Below are positions 6,754 to 12,349 of a DNA stretch of 12,349 nt, in pieces. A program made the position numbers and the translations under genes. Position 1 is the stretch's first letter, and every line of letters begins with the position of its first letter. This DNA comes from Gammaproteobacteria bacterium (lineage in GTDB: Bacteria; Pseudomonadota; Gammaproteobacteria; UBA5335; SLRW01): positions 1 to 12,349 of the forward strand of contig SLLK01000035.1 of NCBI GenBank assembly GCA_007134115.1, given 5' to 3'. Below the pieces are notes generated by a model. It saw nothing but the letters and a program-made list of their open reading frames with translations, had not been told where the DNA came from and did no database searches.

Positions 6754-6960
6754 TGGGTGCCGGGAGTGGCTGATTCAAGGCGCATTGCGCATCACAGTAG
6801 CCGCTGTGTTTCAGGCGAGCAAGGCCACGCCGAGGCAGTCACTCTCAGCGCCAACCCCGCGGGGGCGCGGGATATTTCCTCTGGCCTTCGTTGCGTCGCG
6901 CTCATGTAGCGCAGCGAGTGCACCACGCGCGGCGCGCCCGGCGAGGAAAAATCCCGTTGG

Positions 6961-6985
6961 CTGCGGGTGCGAATGAATGGATCAG
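6961..6985 (-). repeat. Inner right inverted-repeat arm of the putative MITE
   Basis: Its reverse complement begins CTGATCCATTCATTCGCACC and matches the left arm with two substitutions and one 1-bp indel. Confidence 0.75.
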
Positions 6986-7028
6986 AGGTGCCTTCCTGCC
7001 GATTGCGCGCTACCTGCGCCATGCCTGA

Positions 7029-7051
7029 GGCGCGACGAACAGATCAGCGTT
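7029..7051 (-). repeat. Outer right inverted-repeat arm of the putative MITE
   Basis: Its reverse complement begins AACGCTGATCTGTTC and differs from the first 15 bases of the left arm at one position, then diverges more. It ends 4 bp from the slt stop codon. Confidence 0.65.
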
Positions 7052-7054
7052 CTT

Positions 7055-9046
7055 CTACTCGGAATTGCCGGCGCGCGAGGCCGGCGAGGGCAGGGTGCTG
7101 CCGACCGGTGGCAGGCGTTCTGCCAGGCGGATGGTCTCCAGGCCAAGCAGGCGGCGATAAATGAGCTGGTAGCTGAGTACCGCTTCTATATAACCCCGGG
7201 TTTCCGCATACGGCAGGGTCTCGATCCAGATATCGGCATCGACGGCGGTTTCCGGCAACCACTGGCGGACTTTGTGGCTGCCCGCGTTATATGCGCCCAG
7301 CGCCAGCGCAGGATGCTGGTCGAAGCGATCCAGCAGGCCGACCAGATAGCGCACGCCGTAGCGGATGTTGCGTTCGGGGGTGAACAAAAGGTCCGGGCTG
7401 GCCAGGGGTTCGTTAAAGCTGCTGGCCAGATTGCGTCCGGTACCGGGCATGATCTGCATCAGCCCGCGCGCGCCCACCGGTGAGATGGCATCCGGGTCAA
7501 AGCTGCTCTCGCGGCGGATCACGGCATAGGGCAGGGTGGGATCGATCTGGCGCCGGGTAGACTCTTCATCGATGAGTTCCGCGTAGGCAATGGGAAAGCG
7601 CAGGCCCAGATCGTCCCAGTAGCCGGCGTCGGCGAGCAGGCGAATGGCCCGTTCGTGCATCCCCCAGCGCTGCGCCAGATGCGCCGCCGCGGCAAGCTGC
7701 TCCGGTGCCAGTCGGCTGGCCGCTGCCTCCCATTCGCGCCGGCTTTCCAGTTCCAGGTTGAAGTGGCGCAGCTCCCCGATGCGGCGGAATGCCGGCGTGG
7801 CCGCCAGGGCTTCAATCTCTTGCTCGCTGACCACCAGCGGTGTCTGGGCGAATTCGTAATCACGCTCCAGATGATCGGCGGCGAGGAAGGCATGGAAATT
7901 ACGATGAGCGGCCAGATCACGATAGTTTGACCGCGCCCGACGGTGCTGCCCGGTGGCGTCCAGTGCCCGCGCGCGCCAGTACTGCCAGCGGTGTTCGCCG
8001 GCCTGCCCGGCAGGCATCTGGCGCAGCCAGTAAAGCGTCTGCTCCCAGTCACCGCGCGCCAGATTCCAGCGCACACGCCAGGCATGGATGTTTTCGTCGA
8101 CTGCCTCCTCAGGCACGGTGTCCAGCAGCTTGCCGGCCCCGGGATGCCCGCGTACGGCGAGAATCAGCGCCAGATGGCGATGCGTTTGTGCGTGCGCCGC
8201 ACCGCGCGGGTGTTCGTCATCCGCCTTGATGCGTTGCCACATGGCGATGGCGCGGTCGGAGTCCTGGCGTAACTGGCGACGTACTGCGTGCAGTCTGATC
8301 AGGGCACGCAGTTCGGGGTCCGCGGTGGCATGTCGGTCGAGTATGCCGTTTATCCGGTGTGGGTAGCGGTCCACTTCCAGCCAGCCGTCAAGCAAGGCAC
8401 GCTCCTGCTCGGCGAGCAGGGGTCGCAGGGCCCGCGCCAGGCCGGGCTGGTTGGCGTCCATCGCCAGCTTGATGCGCTCCCACACATGGTCGGTGGTGAA
8501 ACCGTCGCTGTCCTGCCAGGCGTTGAACAGGGGATCGCAGGCCTGCGGTCGTGAACGACCACTGAGCCACAGACGTTCCGCGCCGACGAAGGCCTCTGCC
8601 TCATGGCCCAGTTGCAGGAGCCCGTACAGGTGCTGACAGCGCAGGGCGGGATCCGACACGGTGGGACGGAAGTCGGCAACGTAGGTGGCCCAGTCCTCTT
8701 CGCGCGCCAGCCGCTCCAGCCAGCGGCGATGGATCAGCCAGGACAGCGGACTGTCGGCATGTTCCTGAATGAAATCGAGCACCTCGTCACGCCGCTCCAG
8801 CGGCATACTGGCACGCAGGTCGCGGTATTTGAGGTAGGGCTGCAGGGGGTAGTCCTCCAGCGCCGGAAGCAGCTGGCGGTAGCGCTCATGATCGCCCTCG
8901 ATCAGTGCCTGCTCGGCGGCGATGAACAGCCGTCGCTCCTCTTCCAGCCCGGACGGCTGTTCATTGGCCGGCGCTGCCGTGACGCAGGCGAGCATGACCA
9001 GTGAGAGCAACCGGCCTGAAACATGATGGGCAGCATATTTGTGCAT
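7055..9046 (-). CDS. slt: Soluble lytic murein transglycosylase (Slt70-like)
   Basis: Slt cleaves peptidoglycan glycan strands in the periplasm, forming 1,6-anhydromuramyl ends. From the ATG at 9046 the product has 663 residues, close to E. coli Slt with its signal peptide. The N-terminus MHKYAAHHVSGRLLSLVML leads into CVTAAPA and a likely signal-peptidase site after APA, before NEQ. A long helical superhelix region follows, then the catalytic SLT domain. RRESSFDPDAISPVGARGLM carries catalytic Glu513, and GAYNAGSHKVRQW and YAETRGYIEAVLSY are typical downstream blocks. In-frame starts at 9055, 9058 and TTG 9082 exist; I prefer 9046 because it puts the signal peptide at the very N-terminus, though its ribosome binding site is weak. 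The PhzF-family gene ends 57 bp upstream on the same strand. The stop abuts the inverted-repeat element. Confidence 0.93.
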   Translation of the reverse strand: MHKYAAHHVSGRLLSLVMLACVTAAPANEQPSGLEEERRLFIAAEQALIEGDHERYRQLLPALEDYPLQPYLKYRDLRASMPLERRDEVLDFIQEHADSPLSWLIHRRWLERLAREEDWATYVADFRPTVSDPALRCQHLYGLLQLGHEAEAFVGAERLWLSGRSRPQACDPLFNAWQDSDGFTTDHVWERIKLAMDANQPGLARALRPLLAEQERALLDGWLEVDRYPHRINGILDRHATADPELRALIRLHAVRRQLRQDSDRAIAMWQRIKADDEHPRGAAHAQTHRHLALILAVRGHPGAGKLLDTVPEEAVDENIHAWRVRWNLARGDWEQTLYWLRQMPAGQAGEHRWQYWRARALDATGQHRRARSNYRDLAAHRNFHAFLAADHLERDYEFAQTPLVVSEQEIEALAATPAFRRIGELRHFNLELESRREWEAAASRLAPEQLAAAAHLAQRWGMHERAIRLLADAGYWDDLGLRFPIAYAELIDEESTRRQIDPTLPYAVIRRESSFDPDAISPVGARGLMQIMPGTGRNLASSFNEPLASPDLLFTPERNIRYGVRYLVGLLDRFDQHPALALGAYNAGSHKVRQWLPETAVDADIWIETLPYAETRGYIEAVLSYQLIYRRLLGLETIRLAERLPPVGSTLPSPASRAGNSE

Positions 9047-9103
9047 GGGTCCCATCATGTCACCGCATGGAGCATCGCTCAAGGCCGCTGAAGGGGCGTT
9101 GGG

Positions 9104-9919
9104 CTACCGCCCGGAGTGCTTCGGGGTGGTTCGGTTCAGCGTATATGTACCCTGCCACCGGGTCTGCGCCAGCAGGGTGACGTATGGGAGGGCCACTTCA
9201 CAGCGCATGGTCCCGCCGCGAGGCGAGAGCTGGCGTGCTTCGAGCACGGTTTTTTCCAGCCTTTGCGCCCACCAGGGTGCCAGTGTGCAGTGGGCGGAGC
9301 CGGTCGCGTGATCCTCGTCCGTGCCGGCGGCGGGAACAAAAAAGCGTGATACGAAATCACAATCCTCGCCGACTGCTGTGATCATCAGACCGCCTTCCAG
9401 GGCCGTGAGCCGGGAAAAATCCGGTTGCACAGCCCTCACGGCCGCGGCGTCGGGAAGCAGGGCGAGGTGGTTCCCGTTGTCGGCCAGATGCACGCTCAGC
9501 GGCAGGGTGCCCAGGCTCTGTTCGATTGGCGCCGGGCAGGCGATGACGGGGCCGGCGGCTATGGCCGGCAGTGTGACGGCGAGCAGCGCACCCCGACGGA
9601 CCACAGTCAGCAGGCCGGACGCGGTGGCAAAATGCAGCGCATCGGGCTGATTGCCGGCAGCGCTTGATTGGCGAAACAACAGCGTGGCTGCCGCCAGCGT
9701 GGCATGACCGCACAGTTGCAGTTCGCGGGCGGGCGTGAACCAGCGCACTTGGAAATGGTCAGTACACGGCGTGACGAAGGCGGTGGCCGGCAGGGCAATA
9801 TCGCGGGCGGTATGCTGCAGGTGCTCCGCTTCCGGCCAGTCCTCGAGCATCACCACCGCAGCAGGGTTGCCCGCGCAATGCTCACCGGTGAAGGCATGGA
9901 CTTCATGGTACTCATTCAT
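9104..9919 (-). CDS. PhzF-family isomerase-like protein with the catalytic Glu replaced by Ala
   Basis: The 271-residue product has the PhzF/YddE fold signatures: the N-terminal HAFTGEHCAGNPAAVV, WFTPARELQLCGHAT (60-74), and SRFFVPAAGTDEDHATGSAH (191-210) with Asp203 and Ser208, which line up with Asp208 and Ser213 of PhzF. In phenazine PhzF the acid/base Glu45 lies in LSE; here the aligned residues are LPA, with Ala45, and no gap is needed between the N-terminus and that point. The protein may therefore use another residue, have a different substrate, or not be a conventional isomerase. GGGAA lies a few bases before the ATG. It lies upstream of slt and divergent from egtB. No phenazine genes are nearby, so a phenazine role is not inferred. 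Confidence 0.88.
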   Translation of the reverse strand: MNEYHEVHAFTGEHCAGNPAAVVMLEDWPEAEHLQHTARDIALPATAFVTPCTDHFQVRWFTPARELQLCGHATLAAATLLFRQSSAAGNQPDALHFATASGLLTVVRRGALLAVTLPAIAAGPVIACPAPIEQSLGTLPLSVHLADNGNHLALLPDAAAVRAVQPDFSRLTALEGGLMITAVGEDCDFVSRFFVPAAGTDEDHATGSAHCTLAPWWAQRLEKTVLEARQLSPRGGTMRCEVALPYVTLLAQTRWQGTYTLNRTTPKHSGR

Positions 9920-9941
9920 GGCTTGTTTCCCGGACTGCGGC

Positions 9942-9971
9942 TTGTGGGCATGATCCCCGGATGGCTATGCT
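9942..9971 (+). promoter_or_regulatory. Candidate promoter for egtB-rhomboid
   Basis: TTGTGG (9942-9947) and TATGCT (9966-9971) are 18 bp apart in the divergent gap between the PhzF-family gene and egtB. They match three and four of six consensus bases. A start point near 9978 would place the upstream in-frame ATG at 9961 outside the transcript, consistent with translation starting at 10012. Evidence is by eye only. Confidence 0.3.
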
Positions 9972-10011
9972 GTGCAAACAGTCCCGAACACGCCCGGCCA
10001 GAGAGATTCTC

Positions 10012-11325
10012 ATGACGCATGGTACTGAATCCACCCGAGTACATCCCGCCCCTGCCGGCGCGCTGTGCGATGCTTTCAGGCAGGTACGGTCATGGACCGA
10101 GCATCTGGCGGCGCCGCTGAGCGCCGAGGATCAGGTGATCCAGAGTATGCCCGATGTCAGCCCCTGCAAGTGGCATCGGGCCCATGTCACCTGGTTTTTC
10201 GAGACCTTTGTGCTTAAACCGCACGTGCCCGGGTATCGCGAATATCACCCGGATTTCGCCTTTCTTTTTAATTCCTACTATGTGTCGCTGGGGGATCGCC
10301 ACCGGAGACCCGAACGCGGGCTGGTGTCGCGCCCCTCGGCGGCCGAAGTCGGGGCGTACCGCGCCTGGGTGGATGAGGCCATGGTGCGCCTGATGAGTGA
10401 CGCCGACGACGCGTTGCTGGCCACCATTGAACCCCTCGTGGTGCTGGGCCTGCATCACGAACAGCAGCATCAGGAGCTGATGCTGATGGATATCAAGCAT
10501 GTGTTCTGGAGCAATCCGCTGCGTCCCGCCTACCGTGACGAAACGCCTCCGGTGGCTGTGCCCGATGAGGTTCAGACAGAGGCATGGCTGACGTTTGACG
10601 GCGGCCGGTTCATGATTGGCTCCGATATCGGGTCCGGGTCGTTTCGTTTTGGTGAGTTTGCGTACGACAACGAAGGTCCGCGTCATGAAGTTCTGCTGGG
10701 GGATTTCAGGCTCGCGACGATGCCGGTGACCAACGCCGACTATCTGGCCTTCATTGCCGATGGCGGCTACCGCACCCCTGCCCTGTGGCTTTCCGACGGC
10801 TGGGATCGTGCCTGCGCGGAAGACTGGCAGGCGCCGCTGTATTGGGAACAACGCGACGGACAGTGGTGGCATATGACCCTGCACGGCATGCAACCAGTCG
10901 ATCCGCGGGCCCCCGTTTGCCATGTCAGTTTCTACGAAGCGCAGGCGTTTGCGCTGTGGGCGGGTCATCGGTTGCCCACCGAGGCTGAATGGGAGCGTGT
11001 GGCCGCGGAGGTCCCGGTGAGCGGCAACTTTGTGGCGTCGGGGGCGTTGCGCCCTGTCCCTCCGGCGGCCGAAGCTGACGCGCCTGCGGCGCTGTTTGGT
11101 GATGTGTGGGAATGGACCGCAAGTCCGTATACGCCTTATCCGGGTTACCGTGCACCCGCCGGGGCGGTGGGCGAATACAATGGCAAGTTCATGATTAATC
11201 AGATGGTGATGCGCGGTGGCGCCTGTGTCACACCGCAATCGCATATGCGATCCAGTTACCGGAATTTCTTCTATCCTCACATGCGCTGGCAGTTTGGCGG
11301 TATCCGGCTGGCTGCGGACGCGTGA
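10012..11325 (+). CDS. egtB: EgtB-like ergothioneine sulfoxide synthase
   Basis: EgtB is a non-haem iron enzyme that uses oxygen to join a thiol (gamma-glutamylcysteine or cysteine) to the imidazole of trimethylhistidine, a step toward the antioxidant ergothioneine. The 437 residues show a DinB-like N-terminal domain and a C-terminal formylglycine-enzyme-like domain. KWHRAHVTWFFETF (about 53-66) carries His58, and LHHEQQHQE carries His149 and His153, the HX3H pair expected to complete the iron site. LTFDGGRFMIGSD (about 195) opens the second domain; CHVSFYEAQAFALWAGHRLP, TEAEWERVA, FGDVWEWTAS and WQFGGIRLA follow. I chose the ATG at 10012 because homologues start near here and AGAGAG lies upstream; an in-frame ATG at 9961 is less likely. 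No egtD methyltransferase gene is adjacent. The stop overlaps the rhomboid start by 4 bp. It could use a thiol other than the mycobacterial one. Confidence 0.88.
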   Translation: MTHGTESTRVHPAPAGALCDAFRQVRSWTEHLAAPLSAEDQVIQSMPDVSPCKWHRAHVTWFFETFVLKPHVPGYREYHPDFAFLFNSYYVSLGDRHRRPERGLVSRPSAAEVGAYRAWVDEAMVRLMSDADDALLATIEPLVVLGLHHEQQHQELMLMDIKHVFWSNPLRPAYRDETPPVAVPDEVQTEAWLTFDGGRFMIGSDIGSGSFRFGEFAYDNEGPRHEVLLGDFRLATMPVTNADYLAFIADGGYRTPALWLSDGWDRACAEDWQAPLYWEQRDGQWWHMTLHGMQPVDPRAPVCHVSFYEAQAFALWAGHRLPTEAEWERVAAEVPVSGNFVASGALRPVPPAAEADAPAALFGDVWEWTASPYTPYPGYRAPAGAVGEYNGKFMINQMVMRGGACVTPQSHMRSSYRNFFYPHMRWQFGGIRLAADA

Positions 11326-12005
11326 TTCCACTGCGTGACAGCACCCCGACCAGACGCCTGCCGCTGGTCACCTGGAGTCTGCTTGCCGCCTGTGTGGGCG
11401 TGTTCATGTGGCAGTTGTCGCTGGAACAGGCGGCGCTGGAGCGGGTGATCATGGCGCTGGGCGTTGTGCCGGCGAGCCTGCTCGGGGATTATTCCCTGCC
11501 GCCGGACGTGGCCATGGTGCCGCCGGTGGCGAGTATTTTTACCTCCATGTTTCTGCACGGCGGCTGGCTGCACCTGATCAGTAACATGCTGTACCTGTGG
11601 ATCTTCGCCAACAATGTCGAAGACAGCATGGGGCGCGGCCGCTTTTTGCTGTTCTACCTGCTGTGCGGTGTGGTCGCCGTATTTGCGCAGGCAGTGCCTG
11701 ATCCGGGTTCTGAAATACCCATGATCGGCGCCAGCGGGGCGATTTCCGGGGTGCTCGGCGCCTACCTGCTGCTGCTGCCGCGCGCACGGATTCTGATGCT
11801 GGTGCCCATCGTGGTGATATGGACAGTGTTGCGTCTGCCGGCGGTGCTGGTGCTCGGCCTGTGGTTCGTGATTCAGCTGGCGCAGCACCTGATGAGCGAT
11901 CCGGGGCAGGGGGGTGTGGCCTTCGGCGCCCATGTGGGCGGATTTGTGGCCGGCCTTGTGCTGTTGCCCCTGTTCAAACGCCGTGGCGTGCCTTTATTTC
12001 GTTAA
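11322..12005 (+). CDS. Rhomboid-family intramembrane serine protease
   Basis: Rhomboids cleave transmembrane helices within the membrane. The 227-residue product is strongly hydrophobic, with about six helices after a short basic N-terminus. HGGWLHLISNMLYLW (79-93) holds the conserved His and Asn of the oxyanion region, GASGAISG (136-143) contains the nucleophile Ser138, and FGAHVGG (201-207) supplies His204. The Ser-His dyad is intact, so it is probably active. The only start giving the full N-terminal helix is the GTG at 11322, which overlaps the egtB stop as GTGA, implying translational coupling. The substrate is unknown; no functional link to ergothioneine is known to me. Confidence 0.92.
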   Translation: MIPLRDSTPTRRLPLVTWSLLAACVGVFMWQLSLEQAALERVIMALGVVPASLLGDYSLPPDVAMVPPVASIFTSMFLHGGWLHLISNMLYLWIFANNVEDSMGRGRFLLFYLLCGVVAVFAQAVPDPGSEIPMIGASGAISGVLGAYLLLLPRARILMLVPIVVIWTVLRLPAVLVLGLWFVIQLAQHLMSDPGQGGVAFGAHVGGFVAGLVLLPLFKRRGVPLFR

Positions 12006-12006
12006 A

Positions 12007-12027
12007 CCGGTTTCCGCCGCAAACCGG
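12007..12027. terminator. Hairpin between converging genes, possible weak terminator
   Basis: CCGGTTT (12007-12013) and AAACCGG (12021-12027) form a perfect 7-bp stem with a 7-nt loop, just after the rhomboid stop. On the minus strand the stem is followed by TTTAACG, a poor T-run; on the plus strand by GCCGGCC. A second short stem, GGCCG/CGGCC, lies at 12031-12050. Its place in the 67-bp gap between convergent genes suggests termination, but the missing T-run makes this uncertain. Confidence 0.35.
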
Positions 12028-12072
12028 GCCGGCCGCTGTGCCAGTCGGCCGACCCTTTGCGGAAGGTGCCTG

Positions 12073-12349
12073 TCAATTGCCGGTGTAGGCCCGGGGAGAG
12101 GCGAAGTCGGCAACCACTTCCCAGTCAGCCTCGTCCAGCAGTGGGCGAATGATGCGGGTCTGGGTGCCGGTGACGTACGGGAACTGCGTGAAGTCCACGC
12201 CGTCGGGGACGGCGCCGCCCGCGCTGTAATCGGAAATGCCCTGCAATGCCTCGAGGTAGCCGGAGCGGCTGACATCGCCGTTCTCCAGTGCGCGCCGGAA
12301 GGCTTCAAAGGCCACGTGGGACTGGTAGTAGGCAATCAGTATGTAGTTG
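12073..12349 (-). CDS. Periplasmic substrate-binding protein, C-terminal part (5' end beyond window)
   Basis: The frame is open from the right window edge to the TGA at 12073-12075 and gives about 91 residues, starting NYILIAYYQSHVAFEAF. Features such as ALENGDVSRSGYLEALQGI, a Gly-Gly turn and FPYVTGTQTRIIRP resemble the last lobe of Leu/Ile/Val-type ABC-transporter binding proteins (Peripla_BP_6). A GTG at 12313-12315 is in frame but is not the true start, because coding continues upstream of it. The ligand cannot be told from this fragment, and no permease or ATPase gene is in view. It converges on the rhomboid gene. Confidence 0.65.
   Translation of the reverse strand, partial: NYILIAYYQSHVAFEAFRRALENGDVSRSGYLEALQGISDYSAGGAVPDGVDFTQFPYVTGTQTRIIRPLLDEADWEVVADFASPRAYTGN

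Larger units (their letters stand above)
6726..7051. mobile_element. Nested inverted-repeat element, probable MITE or insertion-sequence remnant
   Basis: This fills the 351-bp gap between the FAD oxidoreductase start and the slt stop, and I find no credible gene in it. The left end (6726-6753) contains AACGCTGATCTATTC. Inverted relatives occur twice on the right: 6961-6985 (22 of 25 aligned positions match the left arm 6730-6753) and 7029-7051 (20 of 24 match 6726-6749). Further in, CGGGATATTTCCTC (6868-6881) pairs with GAGGAAAAATCCCG (6943-6956) at 13 of 14 positions, and CCAAC (6851-6855) with GTTGG (6956-6960). No transposase is encoded and no clear target-site duplication is visible. Short length, terminal inverted repeats and no coding suggest a non-autonomous element, but the family is unidentified and the boundaries are uncertain. 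Confidence 0.6.

Noticed and set aside
6792..7022. Small open frames within the inverted-repeat element, on both strands
   Set aside because: They overlap the palindromic arms, lack ribosome binding sites, and show no transposase or other motif.
10090..11331. Long open frame (413 codons) antisense to egtB
   Set aside because: EgtB motifs cover the plus strand from end to end; the antisense product is low-complexity Arg/His/Gln-rich.
12073..12315. Complete small gene starting at the GTG at 12315
   Set aside because: The frame stays open and protein-like upstream to the window edge, so this is the tail of a larger protein.

Overview
The window looks like a GC-rich gammaproteobacterial chromosome. 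A lipid A/Kdo gene run (msbA-lpxK-ycaR-like-kdsB-phosphatase) resembles the arrangement I recall from Pseudomonas and relatives. The cfa, slt, PhzF-family, egtB and rhomboid genes also fit such a genome. I cannot name the genus. No plasmid or phage genes are visible.

Layout. Bases 1-3205 hold a tightly packed plus-strand envelope cluster. It comprises the C-terminal ATPase half of MsbA, LpxK, a Trm112/YcaR-like zinc-ribbon protein, KdsB and a low-molecular-weight protein tyrosine phosphatase. Together these phosphorylate and export lipid A and activate Kdo for the LPS core. A convergent cyclopropane-fatty-acid synthase gene (3233-4444, minus) follows. Next is a gene-free stretch (4445-5110) with a likely cfa promoter, a short hairpin, and a 112-bp tandem array of three full units plus one partial. 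Each full unit can fold into a long hairpin built from inverted triplets of a CACCGAA/TTCGGTG nonamer. The array ends at an intrinsic terminator for the minus-strand gene to its right, an FAD oxidoreductase resembling alkyl-DHAP synthase (5111-6703). A second gene-free stretch (6704-7054) is filled by nested imperfect inverted repeats, best read as a MITE or a decayed insertion-sequence remnant.

Beyond it, minus-strand genes for a soluble lytic transglycosylase (7055-9046) and a PhzF-family protein (9104-9919) lie in tandem. The PhzF-like protein has Ala at the position of the catalytic Glu45. Divergent from them are an egtB-like gene and a rhomboid protease gene overlapping by 4 bp (10012-12005). 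The window ends in the C-terminal part of a minus-strand periplasmic substrate-binding protein.

The least explained parts are the 112-bp hairpin array, the nested inverted-repeat element beside slt, and the PhzF homologue lacking its usual acid/base residue. I see no defence system, CRISPR array, tRNA or rRNA. All assignments come from reading the translated sequences and remembered family motifs, with no database search.
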